A DNA stretch of 64,000 nt from [Clostridium] celerecrescens 18A. Lineage in GTDB: Bacteria > Bacillota > Clostridia > Lachnospirales > Lachnospiraceae. How positions within the stretch are numbered: position 1 is the stretch's first letter; every line of letters begins with the position of its first letter. The notes beneath the pieces were generated by a model. The model ran no database searches. It was not told the DNA's origin and saw nothing but the letters and a program-made list of their open reading frames with translations. The DNA is taken from the NCBI RefSeq assembly GCF_002797975.1, contig NZ_PGET01000001.1, positions 1,054,001 through 1,118,000 on the forward strand, read 5' to 3'. A program made the translations under genes and the position numbers. Shown piece by piece: positions 34,872 to 43,248 of the stretch.

Positions 34872-35652
34872 AATGATAGAGCGGATTGTGCTCAAAAAGA
34901 TGCTGTTAAAGAAATTTGGAGAGGAATGTCAGATCTTTGAGGCTCAGAACGGCAAAGAGGCAGTGGAGATTTTTAAAAGAGAAGATATCCAGGTGGTGAT
35001 CCTGGATATTGGTATGCCGGGAATGAACGGAATCCAGGCTGCAGAAATCATGAGGAAGGAAAATAAGGATTGCTGCCTTATTTTCCTGACCGCCTACGAC
35101 CGCTTTGACTATGCAAAAAAGGCGATTTCCATCAGGGCCATGGAATATCTGCTGAAGCCTTATTCCCAGAAAGAGGTCTTGAACGTGGTTGAGGAAGCTC
35201 TGCGGATTGCCGGTGAACAGGGGGATAAGCAGGAGGAAATCAAACCGCATACGGACAGAGAAGAGGAAGATACCCATCCGGTTTTGGAGGAAGAATCTGA
35301 TTTTAGCGGCAGCCGTTTGTCTGTAATGACATCCATGGTGGAGGAATACATCCGGTCAAATTATATGAATGATATTTCCATGAGCGAAACAGCCAGGGCC
35401 GTGGGATATTCAGAGCCTTATTTTTGCAGGATGTTCAAGCTGCAGTTCGGGCAAAGCTTTACCTCTTATCTGGCGGAATACAGGGTGGAGGAAGCGAAAA
35501 AGCTGCTGGCTCAGCCCAATGTGATCGTAAAGGAGGTAGGAGTCAGAGTGGGTTACTTGGATTCCAATTATTTTACAAAGGTTTTCAAACGGCTGGAAGG
35601 GGTAAATCCTTCGGAGTACAGAATGTCCAGTCTGAAAGACCTCCAAAGTTAA
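34843..35652 (+). CDS. YesN-family response regulator with AraC DNA-binding domain
   Basis: A 269-residue regulator. The receiver domain (about 1-120) starts RLMIVEDEMIERI and has the phosphorylated Asp55 in VVILDIGMPGMNG; LTAYDRFDYA and the YLLKPY loop complete it. An acidic linker is followed by two AraC-type helix-turn-helix units (about 170-265), ending VNPSEYR. The start overlaps the kinase gene. It is the likely activator of the RbsABC-type operon that begins 177 bases downstream, whose promoter has a consensus -10 but no -35 box. Confidence 0.95.
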   Translation: MYRLMIVEDEMIERIVLKKMLLKKFGEECQIFEAQNGKEAVEIFKREDIQVVILDIGMPGMNGIQAAEIMRKENKDCCLIFLTAYDRFDYAKKAISIRAMEYLLKPYSQKEVLNVVEEALRIAGEQGDKQEEIKPHTDREEEDTHPVLEEESDFSGSRLSVMTSMVEEYIRSNYMNDISMSETARAVGYSEPYFCRMFKLQFGQSFTSYLAEYRVEEAKKLLAQPNVIVKEVGVRVGYLDSNYFTKVFKRLEGVNPSEYRMSSLKDLQS

Positions 35653-35665
35653 TCTGATTGTTAAA

Positions 35666-35699
35666 ATGCCTGTCATGATGAGATGACAGGTATTTTTTT
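35666..35699 (+). terminator. Terminator after the two-component genes
   Basis: ATGCCTGTCAT (35666-35676) pairs with ATGACAGGTAT (35683-35693), one wobble, followed by a T run. Confidence 0.9.
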
Positions 35700-35776
35700 A
35701 TGTACATTTGGCTGAAAGGATAAAATTCTACTATGGATGATAAAAAGTTACGATAGAATCTGCCTGGGCCTGTCGG

Positions 35777-35782
35777 TATAAT
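35777..35782 (+). promoter_or_regulatory. Consensus -10 box of the sugar ABC operon, no -35
   Basis: TATAAT at 35777-35782 has TAGAAT rather than a TTGACA-like box at the 17-base position. Such promoters usually need an activator, here most likely the YesN-type regulator encoded upstream. Confidence 0.5.
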
Positions 35783-35829
35783 GAATTCAAACACAGAGAG
35801 TGTATAGAAAGCAGAGAGGAGGAAGGGGC

Positions 35830-37374
35830 ATGGAACAGGAATTGTTTCGAATGGAAGGGATAAGTAAAAGCTTCCCCGGAGTCAAGGCTCTCGATAAGGT
35901 TAGTCTGTCAGTGAATAAGGGGGAGGTCCTTGGGCTTGTCGGTGAAAACGGAGCCGGCAAATCCACCCTGATGAAGATTTTATCCGGTGTTCACCGGGCA
36001 GATGAAGGTGAAATATTCATTGAAGGAAATAAGGTGGACATTGATTCCGTTGCAAAAGCCCATGAGCTTGGTGTGTGTATCATCATGCAGGAGTTAAATA
36101 TGTGCGGTCATCTTAGTGTGGCAGACAATATATTCATCGGCAGGGCTCATAAAAAAGGAATTTTTATCGATGACGGCAAGATGCATGAGGAAGCGCAGAA
36201 GATTCTTGATGATCTGGGTATTGAACTAAATACCTATGCCCATGTGGGAAGCTTAAGCATTGCTCAGCAGCAGATGGTAGAAATTGCGAAAGCGATCAGC
36301 TTTAATTCGAAAATACTGGTTCTTGATGAGCCGACAGCAACCCTTACAGAAAAGGAGATCGAGCAGTTGTTCGGTATCATCCGCCGCTTAAAAGAAAAGG
36401 GAGTGGGTATGGTTTATATTTCCCACCGAATGGCGGAACTTAATCAGATCTGTGAACGGGTTACGATCATCAGGGATGGCCAGTACATCGGCACCAGGAA
36501 TCTTAATGAGATCACCATGGATGAACTGGTAAATATGATCGTAGGGCGTTCTTTGGAGGACAAATATCCTAAATATAAACGTAACATCGGAGAAATAGTT
36601 CTTGAGGCCAGAAATGTCCGCAGAGGCACTAAAGTAAATGCGGATTATTTTTGTGTGAGAAAAGGAGAAATTCTTGGAATATCAGGACTGGTAGGAGCTG
36701 GAAGAACAGAGCTGATGCGCTGCATCTTCGGTGCGGATCAGGCGGATTCCATGGAGCTTACGCTGGAAGGAAAACCAATCAAGGTCAACTCTGTGATCCA
36801 GGCCATTAAGCATGGGATCGGATATGCTACGGAGGACCGGAAGCGTGATGGTCTGGCTCTTGGCCTTGATATTAAATATAATACGAACATGGCCCATCTT
36901 CCAAACATCACTCATTTTGGATTTATCAATGATAAGGAAGGGCTTAAGAATGCGGAAAAATATGTGGAGCTTCTGCGTACGAAAACCCCAAGCGTGCACC
37001 AGCTTTGCGGAAATCTTTCCGGAGGCAATCAGCAAAAGGTAGTTTTAGCAAAATGGCTGTGCAATGATGTAAAGGTGCTGATCGTTGATGAACCAACCAG
37101 GGGAATCGATGTTGGAGCCAAGTACGAGGTGTATGAGCTGTTTAACAAGCTGAGCGCCCAGGGAGTGTCCATTATCATGATTTCTTCTGAACTGCCGGAG
37201 ATCCTTGGAATGAGCGACCGGATTCTGGTCATTCACCAGGGGGAAATCAACGGAGAATTAGATGCAAAGACCGCTACTCAGGAAGATATCCTGTATCTTG
37301 CGGCAGGTTATAACAAATTAGAAGGAAAACCGGCGCCCGTATTATCAGGCAGCGGTAATAGAAAGGGAGAGTAA
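35830..37374 (+). CDS. Sugar ABC transporter ATP-binding protein (RbsA/MglA-like)
   Basis: A 514-residue protein with two ATPase domains in tandem, typical of CUT2 sugar importers. Domain 1 has Walker A GENGAGKST near residue 40, LSIAQQQMVEIAKA and LVLDEPTATL. Domain 2 begins near 250, with the degenerate P-loop GLVGAGRTE near 287, LSGGNQQKVVLAKW and LIVDEPTRGIDVGAK. The ATG at 35830 follows GGAGGAAGGGG. It drives import through the permease encoded 2 bases downstream. Ribose, galactose or another pentose/hexose are typical substrates; the specific one is not evident. Confidence 0.95.
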   Translation: MEQELFRMEGISKSFPGVKALDKVSLSVNKGEVLGLVGENGAGKSTLMKILSGVHRADEGEIFIEGNKVDIDSVAKAHELGVCIIMQELNMCGHLSVADNIFIGRAHKKGIFIDDGKMHEEAQKILDDLGIELNTYAHVGSLSIAQQQMVEIAKAISFNSKILVLDEPTATLTEKEIEQLFGIIRRLKEKGVGMVYISHRMAELNQICERVTIIRDGQYIGTRNLNEITMDELVNMIVGRSLEDKYPKYKRNIGEIVLEARNVRRGTKVNADYFCVRKGEILGISGLVGAGRTELMRCIFGADQADSMELTLEGKPIKVNSVIQAIKHGIGYATEDRKRDGLALGLDIKYNTNMAHLPNITHFGFINDKEGLKNAEKYVELLRTKTPSVHQLCGNLSGGNQQKVVLAKWLCNDVKVLIVDEPTRGIDVGAKYEVYELFNKLSAQGVSIIMISSELPEILGMSDRILVIHQGEINGELDAKTATQEDILYLAAGYNKLEGKPAPVLSGSGNRKGE

Positions 37375-37376
37375 GG

Positions 37377-38426
37377 ATGGGAAACTTAAAAGCAATGGTG
37401 CAGGAAAAGAAAGGCGGTTCGTTCAACAAGCTAAATGCAGCCACACGGCGGGCAATCTACTCACTGTGCATCCTGGTCGGACTGTTTGTGCTGTTTTCAA
37501 TTCTTCAGCCTGCTAAATTTTTAGCCCCGGCCAATCTGCAGAACCTTCTGCAGCAGATCGTTACCTATACCATCATCGGCTGCGGCCTGACCTTCTGTCT
37601 GGTCTGCGGAGGAAACGATTTATCAGCCGGCGCTTCCATGGCACTGTCAGGCATTATTATGGTATCACTTCTGATGCAGGGACTGCCTCTTGTGGTATGT
37701 ATCGCACTTTGCCTGATCATGGGTATCATGACAGGTATTATGAATGGATTTTTTATTGAAATTCTGGGCGTTGTGCCCTTTGTTGCAACTCTGGCAACCC
37801 AGTGGGTATACCGAGGCATGGCAAACGTGCTTGTAAACGGTGCACCTCTGTATACAACGAACATTCCTTCTAAGGAGATTCAGAAACAGTTTTACGTTCT
37901 GGGCGGCGGAAGGATCGGAGGGGATGGACTTCCCTACAGCGTTATCATTACTTTGATTTATGCTTTGGTTTTAGGTGTTGTTCTTGCGAAAATGCGGATC
38001 GGGCGCCAGATTTATGCCTGCGGTTCCAACTTAGAGGCTGCAAAGCTTTCCGGAATTAATGCAGTGAAGACACGTATGTTTGCATATTGTATTTCCGGAT
38101 TATCCGCAGCAATCTGCGGAATCCTGGTTGCTTCCCGTCTTTCCAGTGCCCAGCCTACGGCAGGAAACGGTTATGAGATGGAAGCGATAGCAGCGTCTGT
38201 ATTGGGCGGCATCTCCATCCTGGGCGGAGAAGGAACGATTCTTAATACGGTAATCGGAGCCTTGATGATGGGAGTAATCCGTAACGGACTGAACTTAAAC
38301 GGTGTCAATTCGTTCTGGCAGCAGATGATCGTAGGTATTATCCTGTTGATCGCAGTAGCATCCCAAACGGCGAAGAAGAGCGGAGACTTAGGGGCAATCA
38401 AGCGGTTTTTTGGCTTGAAAAAATAA
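37377..38426 (+). CDS. Sugar ABC transporter permease (RbsC/MglC-like)
   Basis: A 349-residue membrane protein of the BPD_transp_2 family with about ten helices. Family segments include FCLVCGGNDLSAGASMALSG, GVVPFVATLATQWVYRG and the late GGISILGGEGT with IGALMMGVIRNGLNL. It forms the homodimeric channel of the CUT2 transporter. GGGAGAGTAAGG overlaps the end of the ATPase gene and sets the ATG. Confidence 0.94.
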   Translation: MGNLKAMVQEKKGGSFNKLNAATRRAIYSLCILVGLFVLFSILQPAKFLAPANLQNLLQQIVTYTIIGCGLTFCLVCGGNDLSAGASMALSGIIMVSLLMQGLPLVVCIALCLIMGIMTGIMNGFFIEILGVVPFVATLATQWVYRGMANVLVNGAPLYTTNIPSKEIQKQFYVLGGGRIGGDGLPYSVIITLIYALVLGVVLAKMRIGRQIYACGSNLEAAKLSGINAVKTRMFAYCISGLSAAICGILVASRLSSAQPTAGNGYEMEAIAASVLGGISILGGEGTILNTVIGALMMGVIRNGLNLNGVNSFWQQMIVGIILLIAVASQTAKKSGDLGAIKRFFGLKK

Positions 38427-38452
38427 AACAATCAATTCAGGAGGAAAAAGAA

Positions 38453-39529
38453 ATGAGAAAAGTAACGGCAGTTTTGTTGGCAGCAGCTATGGCAGTTGCC
38501 GGTCTGACCGGCTGTGGAAGCCAGTCAAGCAACGCTACCACCGCGGCAGCAGAATCCAGCCAGGGGGCGGCTACTGAAAAGGCGGAAGAATCAAAAGATT
38601 CCGCTAAGGGCGAAACAGCAAATGGAGAGAAAACCATTTACGTAATTGTAAAGGTTCTTGGAAACCAGTACTGGAGCGTGCTTCAGGCCGGTGCAGAACA
38701 GGCCGGTAAGGAACTGGGATGTAACGTAGTAGTAGTAGGAACTGCTCTGGAATCAGATATCGAAGGCCAGCTTACCCTGCTGCAGAATGCAGTATCCGCA
38801 CAGGCAGATGGAATCGTTATCGCTCCTTTAGACAGTGTATCCCTTGACGCTCCTATCACAGAGGCGTATAATTCAGGAATACCGGTAGTTCTGGTAGATA
38901 CAGTGATCAATAGCGAAAACTACAGTGCTGCTCTTTTGACCAATAACGTAGAAGCAGGAAAAGTTGCTGCTGAGGAACTGATGCGCAGGCTGAAAGACAA
39001 GGGAGTTTCTGAAACAGAAGATGCTCAGATCGCCATTCAGGTTGGTTCCACCGGTTCTCAGACCATCAATGACCGTGTTAAGGGCTTTAACGAGTACTGG
39101 CAGGAAAATGCTCCTGAGAAATGGCAGGTATTAAACAACGATATTAAGGTTAATGATGGAGATATCAGTAAGGCAGTAGGTTTCTGCCAGGACTTTATCA
39201 CCACATATCCAAACTTAAAAGCAGTGTTTGGTCCTAACAACGGTTCTACCGTAGGATTTGTAACTGGTCTTACAGAATCCGGACGCACCGACATCTCCAT
39301 GGTTGGATTTGATTTCTCTGCAGAAATTGAAACCATGATCCGCAGCGGCGAATACGATGTGTCTTCCGTAGTACAGCGCCAGTATTATATGGGATATGAC
39401 GGCGTAAAGACAGCTCTTGAAATGTCAGCTGGAAACACTGTAAATGAAAAGACAATAGATACAGGTGTAATCCTGGTAACTTCTGATAATGTAGATGACG
39501 CTGAAGTACAGAGCATCATCAATCCATAA
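38453..39529 (+). CDS. Sugar ABC transporter substrate-binding lipoprotein (RbsB-like)
   Basis: A 358-residue periplasmic-binding-protein-like lipoprotein (Peripla_BP_4). The lipobox LTGC makes Cys21 the lipidated residue, followed by a Ser/Ala/Glu-rich tether to about residue 60. The sugar-binding fold then contains YWSVLQAGAEQAGKELG, QADGIVIAPLDSVSLDAPI, PVVLVDT, GSTGSQTINDRVKGF and FGPNNGSTVGFV. It delivers the sugar to the RbsA/RbsC-type partners. AGGAGGAAAAAG precedes the ATG. A stable hairpin follows before the DctP-like gene. Confidence 0.95.
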   Translation: MRKVTAVLLAAAMAVAGLTGCGSQSSNATTAAAESSQGAATEKAEESKDSAKGETANGEKTIYVIVKVLGNQYWSVLQAGAEQAGKELGCNVVVVGTALESDIEGQLTLLQNAVSAQADGIVIAPLDSVSLDAPITEAYNSGIPVVLVDTVINSENYSAALLTNNVEAGKVAAEELMRRLKDKGVSETEDAQIAIQVGSTGSQTINDRVKGFNEYWQENAPEKWQVLNNDIKVNDGDISKAVGFCQDFITTYPNLKAVFGPNNGSTVGFVTGLTESGRTDISMVGFDFSAEIETMIRSGEYDVSSVVQRQYYMGYDGVKTALEMSAGNTVNEKTIDTGVILVTSDNVDDAEVQSIINP

Positions 39530-39550
39530 TCAAAAAATAATATAAATAAC

Positions 39551-39583
39551 AAACGCTTCCTCTGTGCCCAGGGGAGGCGTTTT
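39551..39583 (+). terminator. Hairpin between the sugar-binding protein and DctP-like genes
   Basis: AAACGCTTCCTC (39551-39562) pairs with 39571-39582 (two wobbles) around an 8-base loop. Only one T follows before G-rich sequence, so it is more likely a partial terminator or an mRNA-stabilising 3' hairpin for the abundant binding protein. Confidence 0.6.
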
Positions 39584-39596
39584 GGGGGTAAAAGGA

Positions 39597-40637
39597 ATGG
39601 ACAAACAGATTGCCAAAAGGGCGGCTTTGATTGTTTTTGCAATGGCTGCAGCTTGCTTTTTTATATTTCTCCTGAAATCGGGAAATCCGGGGAAAACTCT
39701 TTTTTTTCGGGACAGGAAAGAAGCACCGGAATATGTGCTTTCCTATGCGGATAACCAGCCGGAGGATTATCCGACCGTACAGGGAGCGAGGAAATTTGCA
39801 GAGCTGGTGCAGGAAAAGACGTCCGGAAGGATTAAGATCAATGTGTTTGCCGGCGGTGAAATGGGGAGTGAAAACGAAGTAGTGGAACAGCTTCAATACG
39901 GCGGGATCGATTTTGCCCGGGTTTCGGTCATGATCCTGGCTGAAATAAAGCCTAAATTTAATGTGCTGCAGCTGCCTTACCTGTACAGAGATGAAAAGCA
40001 TATGTGGAAAGTGCTTGATGGAGAGATCGGAGAGGAATTTAAGGATGATTTAAAGGAAAGCGATCTGGTGGCCCTTTCCTGGTATGATGCAGGTGCCAGA
40101 CATTTTTACAATTCTTCCCGCCCCGTCAAACGCATCGAGGATATGAAAAAAATGCGCATTCGCGTTGCCAATTCCGACATGATGTCAGCTATGGTGGAGG
40201 CACTTGGTGCAAGGGCGGTGCCAATGGCTTATTCTGAAGTATATGCAGCTTTAGAAACCAGCACCATCGATGGTGCGGAAAACAACTGGCCATCCTATGA
40301 AACTATGGGACATTATGAGGTGGCAAAATACATCACGCTGGATGCCCACACCCGGATCCCTGAGATGCAGCTGGCCTCCCAGGCCACCTGGGAGAAGCTG
40401 AGTGATGCGGACAGGAAGATCATTACGGCCTGCGCAGAAGAGTCGGCCAGGTATGAAAGAAGGCTGTGGGAGATTCGTGAAGAGAATGTCAGACAGCGGC
40501 TGATAAAGGCCGGCTGTATTGTCACGGAGCTTAGCTCATCAGAGCAGGTGCGCTTTCGGGCAGCTGTCATGACAGTTTATCAAATGTATTGCAGCGAATA
40601 TATTGATGTGGTAAACCGGATCGCCCAGATACGGTGA
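39597..40637 (+). CDS. DctP-family TRAP-type solute-binding protein, membrane-anchored
   Basis: A 346-residue extracytoplasmic binding protein of the DctP family. The N-terminus has one hydrophobic helix (about residues 8-28) without a lipobox, suggesting an uncleaved anchor or unusual signal. Then come PEDYPTVQGARKFAELVQEK, IKINVFAGGEMGSENEVVEQ, GARHFYNSSRPV, MRIRVANSDMMSAMVEALGA (the conserved Arg region) and VYAALETSTIDGAENN. DctP ligands are usually carboxylates or sugar acids. No DctQ or DctM membrane subunit is nearby; it follows an ABC operon. It may pass ligand information to the YesM kinase; this is inference. Confidence 0.88.
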   Translation: MDKQIAKRAALIVFAMAAACFFIFLLKSGNPGKTLFFRDRKEAPEYVLSYADNQPEDYPTVQGARKFAELVQEKTSGRIKINVFAGGEMGSENEVVEQLQYGGIDFARVSVMILAEIKPKFNVLQLPYLYRDEKHMWKVLDGEIGEEFKDDLKESDLVALSWYDAGARHFYNSSRPVKRIEDMKKMRIRVANSDMMSAMVEALGARAVPMAYSEVYAALETSTIDGAENNWPSYETMGHYEVAKYITLDAHTRIPEMQLASQATWEKLSDADRKIITACAEESARYERRLWEIREENVRQRLIKAGCIVTELSSSEQVRFRAAVMTVYQMYCSEYIDVVNRIAQIR

Positions 40638-40646
40638 TGAATGGAT

Positions 40647-40690
40647 AACGGATGCTTTCAAGGTGAATTGCCTGAAGCATCCGTTTTTTT
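40647..40690 (+). terminator. Terminator after the DctP-like gene
   Basis: AACGGATGCTT-CA (40647-40660) pairs with TGAAGCATCCGTT (40673-40685), one bulged T, then a T run. Confidence 0.92.
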
Positions 40691-40719
40691 ATAGGGTAAA
40701 ATAAAAATTTTAATAGGTG

Positions 40720-40748
40720 TTGACAAGTAATATTATATGGCATATAAT
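40720..40748 (+). promoter_or_regulatory. Perfect consensus promoter of the PspC-PadR operon
   Basis: TTGACA (40720-40725), 17 bases, TATAAT (40743-40748). Both boxes match consensus exactly. Such a strong promoter must be held down by a repressor, and two palindromes overlap or follow it. Confidence 0.88.
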
Positions 40749-40767
40749 ATTGTTATACGACGTATAA
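40729..40767. promoter_or_regulatory. Two palindromic operators, probably for PadR
   Basis: Operator 1 has perfect 11-bp arms AATATTATATG (40729-40739) and CATATAATATT (40741-40751) around a single G, covering the spacer and -10. Operator 2 has perfect 7-bp arms TTATACG (40753-40759) and CGTATAA (40761-40767) around one A, just after the -10. AT-rich palindromes of this kind are typical for PadR proteins, and a padR gene lies in the operon. Confidence 0.65.
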
Positions 40768-40826
40768 TATAGAGAATAAAATAATATTATATATCAGTTC
40801 AATAGAAGAAAGGAAGGTGTGCAATC

Positions 40827-41075
40827 GTGGAACCAAAACGTTTGTACCGGTCTGTGAAGAACAGAGTTCTCTGTGGTGTATGCGGCGGTATTGGAGAATA
40901 TTTTCAGGTGGATCCTGTTATGATAAGGCTGATATGGGTTCTTTTAATGTTTCTTCAGTCATGGCGCCATTTGTTCCGTTCGTTCATGGGATTTTCTCTG
41001 GTAGGAGGAAGCCTGGTCCTTTACGTCATTGCTGCGGTCATCATACCCCAGGCGCCAAAGGATGAAATAAGATAG
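40827..41075 (+). CDS. PspC-domain small membrane protein (first copy)
   Basis: An 82-residue protein. The PspC signature is [22 protein letters not shown] followed by VDPVMIRLIWVLL and one or two hydrophobic helices ending YVIAAVIIPQAP. The GTG start at 40827 lies 8 bases after AAGGAAGGTG; an overlapping frame from 40817 has no family resemblance and was rejected. PspC proteins sit in the membrane and take part in envelope stress. Here it heads the operon with padR, and a second PspC gene closes the region at 43325. Confidence 0.9.
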   Translation: MEPKRLYRSVKNRVLCGVCGGIGEYFQVDPVMIRLIWVLLMFLQSWRHLFRSFMGFSLVGGSLVLYVIAAVIIPQAPKDEIR

Positions 41076-41098
41076 CGTTGTTCAAGTTTTAAGAATAC

Positions 41099-41241
41099 AC
41101 CCTCTGGGTATACCTGTATACCCGGAAATTATGAGCAATAATAAGGAGGCACCCTTTGGGTATACCTATATGCCCAGAGAACATGGGTAATAATAAGGAT
41201 ACACCCTTCGGGTATACCTGTATGCCCAGTAAGCGTGGGCA
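41099..41241 (+). repeat. Tandem array of three 52-bp repeats (copies A, B, C)
   Basis: Cores start at 41099, 41151 and 41203, an exact 52-bp period. Each core reads ACCC-TNTGGGTATACCTRTA-(T/A)(G/A)CCC and is flanked by TAAGGA/TAAGAA. In copy A GGGTATA and TATACCC are fully complementary; in B and C the second arm is TATGCCC, keeping pairing by a G-U. The truncated next unit (TAAGAATAGGAG at 41246-41257) supplies the padR ribosome-binding site. Related single copies lie at 28799, 43893 and 44003. Confidence 0.88.
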
Positions 41242-41264
41242 ATTATAAGAATAGGAGTGGGCAC

Positions 41265-41585
41265 ATGGTTTTTAACACAGGAGCAGCATTATTGGACGCC
41301 ATTGTCCTTGCAATAGTGTCAAGGGATCAGGAGGGTACCTATGGTTATAAGATCACGCAGGATGTGAGAAATGTCATTGAGATTTCAGAATCAACCCTTT
41401 ATCCGGTACTCCGAAGATTGCAGAAGGAAGAGTGTCTGGAGGTTTATGATCTGGCATTTGACGGCAGGAACCGAAGATATTATAAGATTACGGAAAAAGG
41501 AAGGGTTCAATTGAATCTCTATAAAGGTGAGTGGGTAGGCTACTCCCAGAAAATATCCCGGATTTTTGAGGAGGCACATATATGA
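41265..41585 (+). CDS. PadR-family transcriptional regulator
   Basis: A 106-residue winged-helix repressor. It contains LDAIVLAIVSRDQEGTYGYK, the recognition region ISESTLYPVLRRLQKEECL, and the wing FDGRNRRYYKITEKGR. The ATG at 41265 follows AGGAG by 7 bases. Its stop overlaps the HAAS gene by ATGA. PadR proteins next to DUF1700/HAAS and DUF4097 genes are a recurrent Firmicutes module. It probably represses its own operon through the palindromes at 40729-40767. Confidence 0.93.
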   Translation: MVFNTGAALLDAIVLAIVSRDQEGTYGYKITQDVRNVIEISESTLYPVLRRLQKEECLEVYDLAFDGRNRRYYKITEKGRVQLNLYKGEWVGYSQKISRIFEEAHI

Positions 41586-42325
41586 GCAGGGATGAGTTTA
41601 TGAGAGAGCTGGAGTATCTGCTGTCGGATATTCCAGATGAGGAAAAGGCGGATGCCATCGAATATTACAGGGATTATCTGGAAGAAGCGGGGCAGGAAAA
41701 TGAAGAAAAGGTGATCAAGGAGTTTGAAAGCCCTGAGCGGATCGCAGCGATTATCCGCTCGGATATATCAGGGAATTTAGATGACGGAGGAGAATTTACG
41801 GAGACCGGCTATCGGGATGAGCGGTTTAAAGATCCGAATTACCAGATGGCTAAGCGGTATGATCTTCCGGAAGTATCCGATGACGGCCGATACGGACACG
41901 AAGGACAGGAGAAAAAACATAACAGGCGAAGAAGAGGCATGGATGGAAACCGTACCGTAAAAACTGTTTTATGGATCATATTAATTATTGCAGCTTCGCC
42001 TATCCTTATGGGAATCGGAGGAGGTATTGCTGGCTTGCTAGGAGGAATTTTAGGATGCCTTGTGGCAGCAGTTGTTGGAGTCGGGGCCTTGACCTTCGCC
42101 CTTTTAGCGGCTGGGGTCGGTATGATTTTGGGCAGTGTCGTCTCCATGGTGATTCATCCATTAAGCGGAGCCCTGCTTTTAGGACTGGGAATCCTGTTCC
42201 TTGGCTTAGGAATGATTGCTCTGGCCCTCTGCGGTGCTTTTTATGGGAGATTTCTTCCGTTTCTTTTCAGAAGCTGTGTCAACGTCCTTAGCAGGTTATT
42301 TCATGGAAGGAGAGGCCGTTTATGA
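41582..42325 (+). CDS. HAAS/DUF1700-domain membrane protein
   Basis: A 247-residue protein. Residues 1 to about 65 are the HAAS domain (FMRELEYLLSDIPDEEKADA, EYYRDYLEEAGQENEEKVIK). A hydrophilic linker with basic residues follows to about 120. Then a Gly-rich membrane block of about four helices ends at a basic tail (FHGRRGRL). HAAS domains are thought to contact PadR and link envelope state to transcription; this is known for the family only by association. It overlaps both neighbours by 4 bases, so all three genes are coupled. Confidence 0.9.
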   Translation: MSRDEFMRELEYLLSDIPDEEKADAIEYYRDYLEEAGQENEEKVIKEFESPERIAAIIRSDISGNLDDGGEFTETGYRDERFKDPNYQMAKRYDLPEVSDDGRYGHEGQEKKHNRRRRGMDGNRTVKTVLWIILIIAASPILMGIGGGIAGLLGGILGCLVAAVVGVGALTFALLAAGVGMILGSVVSMVIHPLSGALLLGLGILFLGLGMIALALCGAFYGRFLPFLFRSCVNVLSRLFHGRRGRL

Positions 42326-43230
42326 AAAGGTTTATAAAGATATGTTTGATTGCAGGAAGTGTCTGCGCCCTGATCGGCGGGGGGATATCAGCCGTGGCCG
42401 CTGTGTTGGGAGGAAACTTATGGGATATCGCCCCTCAAAGAGCCCTTGAGTGGAGAAGGGATATTTCAGGCGTCACTCTGGATGGTTTCTGGGATGAGGT
42501 AGATTTTGTAAATTTTGATCTTAGCATTCCAGAGGTTTTTAATAAAGGAGAAAAAGGGCAGGAAATATTTTCTTCTGCGAAAGTTAAAAAAATGGATATA
42601 GTAATACGTACAGGAAACGTGGTTTTTGAGGAAGATCCCCAGGGAAGTGAGGTTAAAATTTTCTGCAACAGGGACCAATCCTGTTATACTCTGTACGCAG
42701 AAGATGATGATTTAGAGCTTCAGGAATATGATGGCTGGAAAAGAAAGGATGGCCCGGAGCTGCTATTTACGGTCCAGGTGCCAAAGAATTACCGATTTTC
42801 CGAAGTTGACTTACAATCAGTACATTCAAACCTTTTTTCAGGAAGTGAGGATTTCGGCCCGGCTATGACATCCCAGGCTCTTTCTGCGGATGAACTGACA
42901 ATTGAAACAAAGGCCGGCGTCATAAAGATCAATGGCGGCAGCGTAGGAAATCTTCAGGTGAAAAGCAGTGCAGGTGCTGTGGAATTTTTAGGAAGAACTA
43001 CCGGAGACATTGAGGCAATATGCCAGGCCGGCACCATAAGGCTTGAACTTGCCGGGAAAAAGGAAGATTACAATTACGATATCCAGTGCAAGATGGGAGC
43101 TGTCAAGGTTGGAGACGAAGGCACTGCGGCCCTGCAGGGAAAGAAGCAGACGGATAACGGGGCTGGAAAAGATATGGATCTGGATTGTAAGACAGGAGCG
43201 ATCCAGGTAGATTTTATGAATGAATTATAA
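42322..43230 (+). CDS. DUF4097-family beta-strand repeat protein, membrane-anchored
   Basis: A 302-residue protein with one N-terminal helix (about residues 5-27, ICLIAGSVCALIGGGISAVA) and an exported region. The C-terminal half has the repeated beta-solenoid pattern of DUF4097: LTIETKAGVIKINGGSVGNL, VKSSAGAVEFLGRTTGDI, CQAGTIRLELAG, CKMGAVKVGD and CKTGAIQVDFMNEL. The function is unknown; family members accompany PadR/HAAS genes and may report on the envelope. It overlaps the HAAS gene by ATGA and ends the coupled set. Confidence 0.9.
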   Translation: MKRFIKICLIAGSVCALIGGGISAVAAVLGGNLWDIAPQRALEWRRDISGVTLDGFWDEVDFVNFDLSIPEVFNKGEKGQEIFSSAKVKKMDIVIRTGNVVFEEDPQGSEVKIFCNRDQSCYTLYAEDDDLELQEYDGWKRKDGPELLFTVQVPKNYRFSEVDLQSVHSNLFSGSEDFGPAMTSQALSADELTIETKAGVIKINGGSVGNLQVKSSAGAVEFLGRTTGDIEAICQAGTIRLELAGKKEDYNYDIQCKMGAVKVGDEGTAALQGKKQTDNGAGKDMDLDCKTGAIQVDFMNEL

Positions 43231-43248
43231 TGTAACTCCGTCTAACCG

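Noticed and set aside
40817..41065. Open frame overlapping the first PspC gene
   Set aside because: The frame starting with GTG at 40827 shows the PspC motif and a proper ribosome-binding site; the 40817 frame shows neither.
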